From Lewinellaceae bacterium (GTDB lineage Bacteria > Bacteroidota > Bacteroidia > Chitinophagales > Saprospiraceae), in the NCBI GenBank assembly GCA_020636325.1, contig JACJYC010000006.1:62001-126000 (forward strand): 64,000 nucleotides of DNA, given 5' to 3'. Made by a program: the position numbers and the translations under genes. The notes under the pieces are model-generated. The model saw only the letters and a list, made by a program, of their open reading frames with translations, ran no database searches and was not told where the DNA came from. Positions within the stretch are counted from its first letter, which is position 1. The number at the start of each line of letters is the position of its first letter. Below, piece after piece: positions 15,975 through 24,568 of this stretch.

Positions 15975-17048
15975 ATGTCTTTTTTCGGGGGCGCCCTTAA
16001 TAGAATAGGAAGATTTTGGGATCGGATCCGGCACAAGGTAAAGCCGGGATTATCCGGCAGCTCCCCTGTCGCTATACAGCCTTATCGCACTTTTGGTCGC
16101 CGGGATTGGGTCTTTATACAGGGAAGGGTGCTGAAGGACAAAGGGATCCGCTTCCGCGAAAAGGATCGGTTCTGGCACAATTTCATGAATACGCTGAAGC
16201 GGTTCAACAGCGATGAAATAGCAGATGTTCCATTGGAATTGAAGATCGGTAACCGGCTGTTTAACCTCCGGACCGATCAGGAAGGTTATTTCAAGTTTGA
16301 AACCGCCCTGTTGCCGGCCTTATCCGTAGGTTACCAGGATCCTTTCTACAAATACACCGTTGGCCTGCCCGATAACCCGGATGTAAAGGAGGTGCAGGCA
16401 GAGATCTGCATTCCCGGCCCCGCCCGTTTCGGCGTCATCAGCGATATCGATGATACGGTGCTGTATTCCGCCGTGACTTCCCGGCTCAAGATCCAGATGC
16501 TGTACCTGACCTTCATGAAGAATGCGATTACCCGGCGGGCTTTCCGGGAAGTAAGCGCTTTTTATCGGGCATTGGCATCGGACGCCTTCGCCCGAAACCC
16601 GTTTTTTTACGTTTCGAACAGCCCCTGGAACCTGTACGACCTCCTCGACGATTTCCTGCGCCTCAACCGGCTGCCCAAAGGCCCGATCTTGCTCCGGGAT
16701 TTTGGGATTTCTTACAAAAACCGCCCGCCAGGTTATCATGGACATAAGCTCGATACGATCCTCCGGATCATAGAAACCTACCCCGAGCTCGATTTTGTGC
16801 TCATCGGAGACAGCGGCGAACGAGATGCGGATATCTACCTGCAGGTGGCGGCGCAATACCCCAAACGGATCAAAGCCATTTATATAAGAGACGTGCTGGA
16901 AAGGCGAAGAGCCCGCCGGATCCGCAAGCTGATCGCCGAAACCTGGGGGGTGGAGGTGCTGCTGGTCACCAATTTCGCCGAAGCCGCCCGCCACGCTTCC
17001 GACATCGGCCTCCTGGATTGGGGGACATTCCTGGCAGCGCGGGAATAA
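15975..17048 (+). CDS. App1-type (DUF2183) phosphatase, HAD-like
   Basis: 357 aa. The N-terminal beta-rich part (PYRTFGRRDWVFIQGRVL) precedes the HAD-like catalytic motif DIDDT at 157-161, then NSPWNLYDLL and LIGDSGERDADIY. This is the catalytic core of the App1 phosphatidate phosphatases known from yeast and widespread in bacteria. No signal peptide, so cytosolic or membrane-peripheral. It may act on a phospholipid or another phosphoester; the lipid-type enzyme two genes upstream fits but is not proof. Confidence 0.88.
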   Translation: MSFFGGALNRIGRFWDRIRHKVKPGLSGSSPVAIQPYRTFGRRDWVFIQGRVLKDKGIRFREKDRFWHNFMNTLKRFNSDEIADVPLELKIGNRLFNLRTDQEGYFKFETALLPALSVGYQDPFYKYTVGLPDNPDVKEVQAEICIPGPARFGVISDIDDTVLYSAVTSRLKIQMLYLTFMKNAITRRAFREVSAFYRALASDAFARNPFFYVSNSPWNLYDLLDDFLRLNRLPKGPILLRDFGISYKNRPPGYHGHKLDTILRIIETYPELDFVLIGDSGERDADIYLQVAAQYPKRIKAIYIRDVLERRRARRIRKLIAETWGVEVLLVTNFAEAARHASDIGLLDWGTFLAARE

Positions 17049-17049
17049 T

Positions 17050-17305
17050 GAGGCAAGGCCCGCCGAGCCCACATTCTATAACCACCTTGATCTGACCGGG
17101 CAACTCGGAAACGACGATATCGTAGCCGCCAAACAACTGTATATCCGGAATAACGGACTGCTCGTCTGGCGATTTCGCGCCACTAGCGCCGGACCACCCC
17201 CGACGGCATTTTTCAAGGGGTCGTAGACTGGCTGAAAACCTTCATTCAGGAAGTGCCCGTTGAGTTTGTTCCGGCCGGCGACCCGTTTTGGGCAGCGGTT
17301 AAATG
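17050..17305 (+). pseudogene. Frameshifted remnant of an unidentified coding sequence
   Basis: One plus-strand frame reads plausibly as protein from 17050 (FYNHLDLTGQLGNDDIVAAK, then QLYIRNNGLLVWRFRA) and is lost around the C-run near 17190. Another frame continues convincingly from about 17196 (TTPDGIFQGVVDWLKTF, then FVPAGDPFWAAVK) to a stop at 17303-17305. There is no start codon of its own. It looks like the 3' part of a decayed gene between the phosphatase and rhaM. The family is not recognised. Confidence 0.4.
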
Positions 17306-17307
17306 AA

Positions 17308-17628
17308 TCACTCCAGGTAGAAAACCTCCCGCAAGGCAATGGTTACCGGCGAATTGTCCGGGTTGGTGTCCATGATATCGGCCATATAATCCCACCAGCG
17401 CTGCACGATCTCCTGGTTGCCCAGGTCCTGCGATCCGCCCGGACCGCTTACCTTCTGGAAAGCGAAAAGGGTTTCCGTATCCTCATCCAGGAATATGCTG
17501 TACTCGGATATGCCGGCCTCCTTCAGCAGGATTTTCAGCCCCGGCCAAATGGCTTCATGGCGCCGTTTGTACTCTTCGGCTACCCCGGGCTTTAGTTGCA
17601 TCTTGAATGCGAGTCTTGCAGGATTCAT
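17308..17628 (-). CDS. rhaM: L-rhamnose mutarotase
   Basis: 106 aa from ATG 17628, matching the usual length of about 104 aa. It interconverts alpha and beta anomers of L-rhamnose. Key family motifs are visible: RLAFKMQLKPG, EEYKRRHEAIWPGL, YSIFLDEDTETLFAF, and the C-terminal VQRWWDYMADIM and TNPDNSPV followed by REVFYLE. An alternative ATG at 17649 adds seven residues; a much longer open frame upstream is made of class B repeat sequence and is not coding. No other rhamnose genes are in the window. Confidence 0.92.
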   Translation of the reverse strand: MNPARLAFKMQLKPGVAEEYKRRHEAIWPGLKILLKEAGISEYSIFLDEDTETLFAFQKVSGPGGSQDLGNQEIVQRWWDYMADIMDTNPDNSPVTIALREVFYLE

Positions 17629-17734
17629 AAGTGATTTGTTGATCGCCATGTTTGGGGAAACCCGACAAGTAGGTGCAATGTTCGGTAAAAATAATATTTG
17701 AACGGAAAAAGAACCTGAAAGGGACTGTTCAGAG

Positions 17735-19312
17735 TCAAGTATCCAGCATCCAGCCCCCAGTATCAAGTATCCAGTATCCAGCCTCCCCCGCCCGCCACAG
17801 CTCCTCAAGAGCGACGGCGGGCAGCCTCCACCACGCCGCGGCATGGCAGTCTTTCAGTTGGCAGTTGGCAGTCCAGCCCCCAGCATCCAGCCCCCAGTAT
17901 CAAGTATCCAGCATCCAGTCTCCAGTATCAGGCATCCAGCATCCAGCCCCCAGTATCAAGTATCCAGCATTAGGCAAAAAATCTCATTCAGTTGACGGCT
18001 TGGCAGTCCAGCCCCAGTTGAATCAAAGCAGTTCTTTGAAAAACGCTTTAGCCTTTTGTATCCATCCAGCCCCAGTATCCAGCATCCAGTATCCAGCCTC
18101 CAGATCATCCAGCATCCAGCCTCCCCCGCCCGCCACAGCTCCTCAAGAGCGACGGCGGGCAGCCTCCACCACGCCGCGGCATGGCAGTCTTTCAGCGATG
18201 GCAGTTGGCAGTCCAGCCCCCAGTATCAGCATCCAGTTCCAGTATCAGGCATCCAGCATCAAGCCCCCAATTTGGTTCCAGCTCCTCAAGGCATCCAGCA
18301 CTCCTGCCTCTACCCGCGGCATCAGTCAGTTGGCAGTTGGCAGCCCCCAGCCCCAGCATCCAGCATCCAGCCCAGCCAGCCCCAGCCCCACGGCGGGCAT
18401 AGCGCATCCAGCCCCATCCAGCCTCCAGCATCCAGCATCCAGCCTCCCCGCCCCCCATGTGCCTCCTCAAGAGCGACGGCGGGCAGTCGTCCTTGGCCTA
18501 CTCCAGCCCCCAGCCCGAGCCCAGTATCCAGGGCAGCTTGATATGATATCCAGCCAGACCAGCCCCCAGCATCCATAGCCATTTCATCAGCCTCCGGCAT
18601 CCAGCCTCCCCTTCCGCCAACAGCTCCTCAAGAGCGACGGCGGGCAGCCTCCACCACGCCGCGGCATGGCAGTCTTCAGTTGGCAGTTGGCAGTCCAGCC
18701 CCAGCCCCTATATCCAGTTCCAGCCCCCAGCATCCAGCCCCAGTTGCATCCAGTCCATCTCCTCAGCTCAACTCGATAAGCGGGCAGCCTCCACCACGCC
18801 GCCGCATGGCATCTTTCAGCCAGTTGGCAGTCCAGCCCCCAGCTTCCAGCATCCCAGCCCCAGCATCCAGCATCCCCAGCATCCAGCCTCCCCGCCCGCC
18901 ACAGCTCCTCAAGAGCGACGGCGGGCAGCCTCCACCACGCCGCGGCATGGCAGTCTTTCAGTTGGCAGTTGGCAGTTGGCAGTCCAGCCCCCAGCATCCA
19001 GCATCCAGCCCAGCCCCAGTATCAAGCCCCCAGCATCCAGCAGGCATCCATCCAGCCTCCCCAGTCCCCCAGTATCCAGCTCCTCAAGAGCGACGGCGGG
19101 CAGCCTCCACCACGCCCGGCATGGCTCCTCAAGAGCAGTTGGCGGCCAGCCCCCATCCAGCCGCAGCATGGCAGTTTCAGCATCCAGTATCCAGTATCCA
19201 GCCCCAGCATCCAGCATCCAGCCCCAGTATCCAGCATCCAGCATCCAGCCCCCAGCATCAGCATCCAGCATCCAGCCTCCAGCATCCAGCCTCCAGCATC
19301 CAGCCTCCAGCA
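17735..19312 (-). repeat. 1.6-kb tract of class B oligomer repeats with a recurring two-hairpin cassette
   Basis: No real gene is seen between rhaM and the GH13 gene. The tract is built from degenerate 10-mers (CAGCATCCAG, CAGTATCCAG, CAAGTATCCAG, CAGCCCCCAG) interrupted by a cassette. Hairpin 1 pairs GCCCGCC with GGCGGGC around GCTC-CTCAA-GAGC (17790-17822 and 18128-18160; weaker or partial near 18440, 18606, 18886 and 19078). Hairpin 2 is CCACGCCGCGGCATGG at 17831-17846, 18169-18184, 18654-18669 and 18935-18950, with variants at 18794-18809 and 19110-19124. Copies usually end CAGTCTTTCAGTTGGCAGTTGGCAG, though some are altered. The array stops exactly at the GH13 stop codon. Confidence 0.85.
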
Positions 19313-20965
19313 TCAAACCTCCCCCCTCCAAACCCTCCCTTCCCAAGCCCGCAGCGGCGCCACCGGTGATCCAACCGGACCATAATTCCCGGTCAGCCAG
19401 GAATATTCCCCTTCCCCCGGATGCGGCAGGTCAGCCAGTATCTCATCCGAAAAATTAAGGTATACGGCATAAACGCCGTTTTCATCCCATCGCTTGTAGG
19501 CGAAAAGGCGTTCATGGTCCATAGCCATCGGCTCGAAATCCCCGTAAATAAGGGTAGGATGCTGCTTGCGCAAGGCCAGCAGTTTTTGGTAGAAATAGAA
19601 GATGGAATCCGGATCTTTCAGTACCGCATCGGCGTTGATGTGCGGATAGTTCGGGTTGACCTTGATCCAGGGCGCCTGCCCGGCAGTGAATCCCGCATTT
19701 GGGCTGTCTGTCCATTGCATGGGGGTGCGCACGTTATCCCGGCCCTGCCGGTGGATGCCTTTCATGAGCTGATCCAGGTCGGCGCCGGCCGTGGCTGCAG
19801 CCTTCCAGGCATTGAGGGTTTCGATATCCCGGTAATCTTCAATAGTTGAAAATGCAACATTGGTCATCCCGATTTCGGTGCCCTGGTAAAGGCTGGGCGT
19901 TCCGCGAAGGGTCAGCAGCAGGATGGCCAGCATCTTGGCCGATTCTACCCGGTACCGGTCATCATTGCCCCACCGCGATACCACCCGGGGGAAGTCGTGG
20001 TTGTCCAGGAAAATGCTGATCCAGCCTTCCTCACCCACGGCCCGGTGCCAATCCAGAAAAACCTGCTTGAATTCCGGCAGGCTCCAGGGCCGTACATCGA
20101 ACTTGCTCTTGGGGCCCCAATCCAGGAACATATGGCCGAAATGGAAGATCATGCTGAGCTCTTTCCGGGACTCGCCGACGTACAGATTGGCCAATCCGGG
20201 CGGTACCCCGGGCGCTTCCCCCACCGTCATCACATCGTAATCCGCCAGGGCCTCCCGGTACATTTCCTGCAGGAATTCGTGCAGGCGCGGCCCATTGGCA
20301 TACACCTCTTCCACCACTTTACCGAAATCGGAAAAATCGGCGTCCGGGAAATCCAGTCGCTTTGAAATGAAAGGGATCACATCCATCCGGAACCCGTCGA
20401 TGCCCTTGTCCAGCCAGAAACGCATCATTTTGTAGATTTCCTGCCTGACCCCGGGGTTCTCCCAGTTCAGGTCGGGTTGCCGCCTGGAAAACAAATGGAG
20501 GTAATACTCGCCCGTGGCCGGATCAAGCGTCCAGGCATCTCCGCTGAAGAACGACTGCCAGTTGTTGGGTTTTTCCGGTTTCCAGATATAGAAATCCCGG
20601 TACGGATTGTCCCTGGATTGGCGCGATGCCCGAAACCAGTCGTGTTCGTCAGAGGTATGATTCACCACCAGGTCCATCACCAGTTTCATACCGCGATCGT
20701 GGATGCCGGCCAACAGCTCATCAAAATCATCCATATTGCCGAATTCGGGCATGATGCTGTAATAGTCGCTGATATCGTACCCGTTATCGTCATTGGGTGA
20801 AGCGTAAATGGGCGAAAGCCAGAGAATGTCAACGCCGAGCTCCTTGAGGTAGTCCAGCTTTTCGATGATGCCGCGCAGGTCGCCGATCCCGTCGCCGTTG
20901 CTGTCCTTGAAACTGCGGGGGTAGATCTGATAAATCACGGATTCTTTCCACCAGGTTTGGGTCAT
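19313..20965 (-). CDS. GH13 alpha-glucosidase / oligo-1,6-glucosidase
   Basis: 550 aa from ATG 20965 (MTQTWWKESVIYQIYPRSF); an earlier ATG at 21016 adds an uncharacteristic leader. No signal peptide, so cytoplasmic. GH13 motifs in order: DLVVNHTS, GFRMDVIP (nucleophile Asp195), MTVGEAPG (acid/base Glu250), FLDNHD (Asp324). QPDLNWENP after the first barrel half is typical of the subfamily that hydrolyses alpha-1,4/1,6 glucosides from the non-reducing end. It probably works on oligosaccharides imported by the SLC45-type transporter at 4.9 kb. The C-terminal residues (RAWEGRVWRGEV) run straight into the class B repeat tract. Confidence 0.93.
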   Translation of the reverse strand: MTQTWWKESVIYQIYPRSFKDSNGDGIGDLRGIIEKLDYLKELGVDILWLSPIYASPNDDNGYDISDYYSIMPEFGNMDDFDELLAGIHDRGMKLVMDLVVNHTSDEHDWFRASRQSRDNPYRDFYIWKPEKPNNWQSFFSGDAWTLDPATGEYYLHLFSRRQPDLNWENPGVRQEIYKMMRFWLDKGIDGFRMDVIPFISKRLDFPDADFSDFGKVVEEVYANGPRLHEFLQEMYREALADYDVMTVGEAPGVPPGLANLYVGESRKELSMIFHFGHMFLDWGPKSKFDVRPWSLPEFKQVFLDWHRAVGEEGWISIFLDNHDFPRVVSRWGNDDRYRVESAKMLAILLLTLRGTPSLYQGTEIGMTNVAFSTIEDYRDIETLNAWKAAATAGADLDQLMKGIHRQGRDNVRTPMQWTDSPNAGFTAGQAPWIKVNPNYPHINADAVLKDPDSIFYFYQKLLALRKQHPTLIYGDFEPMAMDHERLFAYKRWDENGVYAVYLNFSDEILADLPHPGEGEYSWLTGNYGPVGSPVAPLRAWEGRVWRGEV

Positions 20966-21060
20966 GTTCCAGATTTTGGACAAAGTTGTGCAATTTGGCA
21001 CTAAACCCGCAAACACAGCGTTTTTTTTTCGACCATATTCGGTAATACTGCCGGAAGATG

Positions 21061-21068
21061 TACCTTTA
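21061..21068 (+). promoter_or_regulatory. Possible -7 box (TACCTTTA) for the lipoprotein/791-aa pair
   Basis: TACCTTTA is one base off TAnnTTTG and lies 20 bases before the ATG at 21088, in the divergent gap with the GH13 gene. Confidence 0.4.
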
Positions 21069-21087
21069 AACCTAAATCCAAAACCAA

Positions 21088-22218
21088 ATGCGAAATTGCT
21101 TGTTGCCCCTGTGCCTGGCGGTTATCATCACCTCCTGCAGAACCGGCCCGGAAGGACAAACAAATGGAACAGGGGTCTACTATTGGAAAACCTCCCTCGA
21201 TTTTGACCGAAATGATCAGCGCCTGGCCGATTCCCTGGGCATCACCCGTTTCTATTTGCGCTATTTTGATGTGGACTGGAGCCCGACCTTCGGCATGGCA
21301 GTCCCCGTAGGCGAATTGCAGACGGGATGGGATCAACCCATGGCGGGCATTGAAGATTTCCAGACGATCCCCGTTGTCTACATCGCCAACCGGGTGTTTA
21401 CCCACGATCAGGACGTCGACGAACTGGCCGGCAAGATTTCGGACAAGCTGAAGCGGATGAATGATAACGTTTCCTACAGCGTTTATGCATCAGCCTGGCA
21501 GGAAGGACGACCCGATCTGGCTGAATTGCCTGCCGAACAGCTCTCCCAGGAAGTCGACTCCCTCCAGGATCGCTTCCTCCGCCAGGTCCGGGAAATTCAG
21601 ATCGATTGCGACTGGACGCCCGAGTCACGCGAGGCCTACTTTCGTTTCCTGAACGCGATGAAGGAAAAAAATCCCGGCCTCGAAATCTCCTTTACCCTCA
21701 GGCTTCACCAATTCCGCGACCCCGACGGCGCCGGCGTACCCCCGCTGAAAAAAGCCGTATTGATGTGCTATAATGTGGCGCCGGTCCATGAAAAGGAAAC
21801 AGTCAACGCCATCTTTGACCCGGCCCTGATCGAGGGATACCTCAAACGCGGGGACTACCCGTTGGAAATGGATGCGGCGCTCCCGCTGTTTACCTGGGGC
21901 GCACTTTTTCACGAAGACCGGTTCAAAGGCCTGGCAAGCGGATTGTCTCCGGAAGACGTAACCGATAATCCGCTGTTTGAAAAAGCCGGCGAAAACAGGT
22001 ATCGCTTCCTGAAGGATACCGTTTTTTATGATCAATTCATGCGCGAAGGCGATATTGTCCGGATGGACGGCCCGACCGTGGAAGGACTCAAATCCGTAAC
22101 CGATCGCCTGGCTGGGATCAGCAAGGTGCATTCCCTCCTTTTTTTTGAATGGAACCCCGTAAAAATCAGAACTTATCATGCAAAAGAAATCAAGGATGCT
22201 TTTCAGGCTCGCCGCTAG
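21088..22218 (+). CDS. Lipoprotein resembling DUF3142 (glycosidase-like barrel)
   Basis: 376 aa. The lipobox VIITSC puts the lipidated cysteine at residue 17. Features such as ITRFYLRYFDVDW, IPVVYIANRVF, IQIDCDWTPESREAYFRFL and LEISFTLRLHQF follow the strand-helix order of DUF3142 proteins, which look like TIM-barrel glycoside hydrolases; no catalytic pair can be named with confidence. The 3' end overlaps the next gene by 41 bases in another frame, implying translational coupling and a shared role. Confidence 0.6.
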   Translation: MRNCLLPLCLAVIITSCRTGPEGQTNGTGVYYWKTSLDFDRNDQRLADSLGITRFYLRYFDVDWSPTFGMAVPVGELQTGWDQPMAGIEDFQTIPVVYIANRVFTHDQDVDELAGKISDKLKRMNDNVSYSVYASAWQEGRPDLAELPAEQLSQEVDSLQDRFLRQVREIQIDCDWTPESREAYFRFLNAMKEKNPGLEISFTLRLHQFRDPDGAGVPPLKKAVLMCYNVAPVHEKETVNAIFDPALIEGYLKRGDYPLEMDAALPLFTWGALFHEDRFKGLASGLSPEDVTDNPLFEKAGENRYRFLKDTVFYDQFMREGDIVRMDGPTVEGLKSVTDRLAGISKVHSLLFFEWNPVKIRTYHAKEIKDAFQARR

Positions 22219-24553
22219 CATGAGCCTTTTGGCGTTTGCCCTCAAAGCCCTGCCCTGCGGAATCTTCTTTTTCGGAGAGGACTACCGCATCTCCTTTTTG
22301 AATCCTTATGTGATCGGAGAGGATTATTCGCCGTTTTTCTATTCTGCGGATTTACTGCACAGCTATCAGGGACCTGCTTACGGGGCCGACCGGAGCCGGA
22401 ACTGCCGGGAATGGGCAAATGCCGTCGGTAGCCGAATCGATGAACAGGAAGTCAGAGAGGTCCTCTATCAAGGATCCCTGGACGACCTGCTGAACGCCGT
22501 GGAAGAAGGCGCAGCCACCCGGAAATTTCAAGGCAACGCCTTCTTTCAGACCTTGCTGAAACCGGAAAACAAAGATATCCTGGACTATCTGGTTTTCGCA
22601 AAACGCTATGAATATTATGCCAATTACTACGACCTGGACCCATGGGAAATGACCGACTATGAGTCAGCGCCCGAACCAAGCGCAGAGATCAAGGGCCTCA
22701 AAGACCTCGCCGGCGAGCGATTGAGCAATACCAGCAACCCTTTTTTGAAAAAACGGTATGCCTACCAATTGATGATCATGTGCCGGTATGATGGGGATGT
22801 CGCTCGGTTTATGGACCTCTATAGCCGCTTTTTTGACAAAGACCCGGCCCCCGGCGTCCTGAACGATTGGGCCTTGCACCACCGGGCGGCTGTCGAAACG
22901 GATCCGGTCCGTAAAAATTTCCTCTACGGCCTGTCGTTCGCCCGCAATCCGGAAAAAGCCATCAATGCCTATATCCTTTTTGATAAGAACCTGCTGGATC
23001 GCATGCTCGGAATGGCGGCAAACAACAAGGAAAAGGCCGCACTATGCGCCCTGACTGAGGTGAAGAACCCAGGGCGTTCGCTGAACGGCATCCAACGGGT
23101 TTATGACCTGGATCCTCAAAGCAACCTCCTGAGCCTGTTGCTGGTCCGGGAGATCAACAAGCTCGAAAACTGGGTATTGGGCGAAAAGTTGACGGGGTTC
23201 ACACCGGTCGCAACGCCTTATGACGAGACCGCCGAAACCGGGGAAAACAGGGATTTTTACCGGGCTAAGAACCTGCAGAAAGACCTGGCTTACCTGGGCG
23301 AGGTCATGGCTTTCCTCCAACGGTTGGCGAAAGAAAAAAAGAGCGCCGTCTCAATGGATCTGCTGAACCTGTTTTGCGCACATACCGCCATGATGTTGGA
23401 AAAAGCAGACGAGGCCGGCGCGTATCTGTCCAGGATCGGCAGCCCCGGAAACTCCGTGATGGGGATCCAAAAGGCCAGAGAAGAGCTGCTGCTGCTGTTG
23501 TACGGTAAGGATATCAACGCCCCCGCCGTTCAGGGGAAAATGGCCGGCCTGCTTCAGTACCTGTCGGACCGCCTTGAAAACAGGCAGGAGGCAAAAAGGG
23601 ATTTCAATTCGCTGCACCTGGCCATTTCCAAAAAATACGAAGATCAGGGAAATATTCCGCTGGCCTTCTTCTTTGCCAACCATGCGATGCACACCCCCCA
23701 TGCTTTTGAGGAATCGATTTATTACGCATCCTCCTATTACACCCTGATCGAATACCTCGATTGGCGGGCTGCCCCCGGAGACATTGATGCGGTTTTGGCC
23801 GTCCTGGAGAAAAAGGATAAGACGCCCTTTGAACAATACCTGACCGCGGCATTCATGCCTTCCCGCAATGCTTTGCTGGACCTCAAGGGAACCATTCAGT
23901 TCAGAAGAAATGACCTGGCCGGCGCCGAAAAAGCTTTCGCCCAGGCAGACCAGGATTTTTGGAGTACGCGGTATGAATTTGCCCAATGGCTGCGCCGGGA
24001 TCCTTTTTGGATAGTGGAACTGCCCAAAACCGGCGACAGTTTTCCGGATGCCAAAACCGAACTGGTCCGCCGAATGATCGAATTGGAAAAAACTGCGCAG
24101 GCCGACCAGTCCAAAGCGGGTGAAAATTACTTCAAGCTGGCCGTAGCCTGGTATAACTTCGCCTACTTCGGAAACAGTTGGATGATGTTCCGCTACTGGC
24201 GAGGCACCAATGACAGTCCGGAAAATTTTCCGTCCGGTGATCAGGACCTGGCCCAGGTTTACTTTTCCGGGAAACGTGTGAAGGAATACCTTGACAAGGC
24301 CGCCGCAGCGGCAACAGATCCTGAATTGAAAGCCCGGATCGCGCTGTTGGACCGTAAAATCCAGGAAAACAGCATCTTTCTCGCCAACGATTACAGCAAC
24401 ATGTGGTGGTGGGAAAAAGAGGAAAAGGCTGCTGCCCGCCGAAAACTGAAAGCGCCCTATGATCAATGGCAGGATCAATACAAAGGTACAGCCTACTACC
24501 AATGGCTCATAGGTTCCTGTGATGAACTGGCAACTTATTTCGGCGGGAAATAG
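22178..24553 (+). CDS. Exported 791-aa helical protein of unknown function
   Basis: Not recognised. The start at 22178 lies inside the end of the preceding lipoprotein gene. A basic N-terminus and a hydrophobic stretch (RMLFRLAASMSLLAFALKAL) ending near PCG look like a signal sequence. The body is mostly helical, with TPR-like spacing in places (LKGTIQFRRNDLAGAEKAF, NIPLAFFFANHAMH), and rich in aromatic residues (EYYANYYDLDPWEM, NMWWWEKEEKAAARR). Coupled to the DUF3142-like lipoprotein. Ends 15 bases from the stop of the convergent PorV-like gene. Confidence 0.6.
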   Translation: MQKKSRMLFRLAASMSLLAFALKALPCGIFFFGEDYRISFLNPYVIGEDYSPFFYSADLLHSYQGPAYGADRSRNCREWANAVGSRIDEQEVREVLYQGSLDDLLNAVEEGAATRKFQGNAFFQTLLKPENKDILDYLVFAKRYEYYANYYDLDPWEMTDYESAPEPSAEIKGLKDLAGERLSNTSNPFLKKRYAYQLMIMCRYDGDVARFMDLYSRFFDKDPAPGVLNDWALHHRAAVETDPVRKNFLYGLSFARNPEKAINAYILFDKNLLDRMLGMAANNKEKAALCALTEVKNPGRSLNGIQRVYDLDPQSNLLSLLLVREINKLENWVLGEKLTGFTPVATPYDETAETGENRDFYRAKNLQKDLAYLGEVMAFLQRLAKEKKSAVSMDLLNLFCAHTAMMLEKADEAGAYLSRIGSPGNSVMGIQKAREELLLLLYGKDINAPAVQGKMAGLLQYLSDRLENRQEAKRDFNSLHLAISKKYEDQGNIPLAFFFANHAMHTPHAFEESIYYASSYYTLIEYLDWRAAPGDIDAVLAVLEKKDKTPFEQYLTAAFMPSRNALLDLKGTIQFRRNDLAGAEKAFAQADQDFWSTRYEFAQWLRRDPFWIVELPKTGDSFPDAKTELVRRMIELEKTAQADQSKAGENYFKLAVAWYNFAYFGNSWMMFRYWRGTNDSPENFPSGDQDLAQVYFSGKRVKEYLDKAAAAATDPELKARIALLDRKIQENSIFLANDYSNMWWWEKEEKAAARRKLKAPYDQWQDQYKGTAYYQWLIGSCDELATYFGGK

Positions 24554-24568
24554 ATCAATTCCGGCAGG

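Noticed and set aside
17629..17844. Long N-terminal extension of RhaM
   Set aside because: It reads through class B repeats (PRRGGGCPPSLLRSC) and would make the protein 70 residues longer than the family.
17735..19312. CRISPR array
   Set aside because: The units are degenerate 10-mers and a 90-base cassette with irregular spacing, without identical direct repeats and unique spacers, and no cas gene is near.
17673..19458. Several overlapping open frames of 60-300 codons on both strands (for example 17673-18578, 18680-19369, 18909-19346)
   Set aside because: They translate the class B repeats into endless Gln-His-Pro-Ala-Ser-Ser or Leu-Asp-Ala-Gly-Cys stretches; open in many frames at once, with no start signals, which is what a stop-poor repeat gives.
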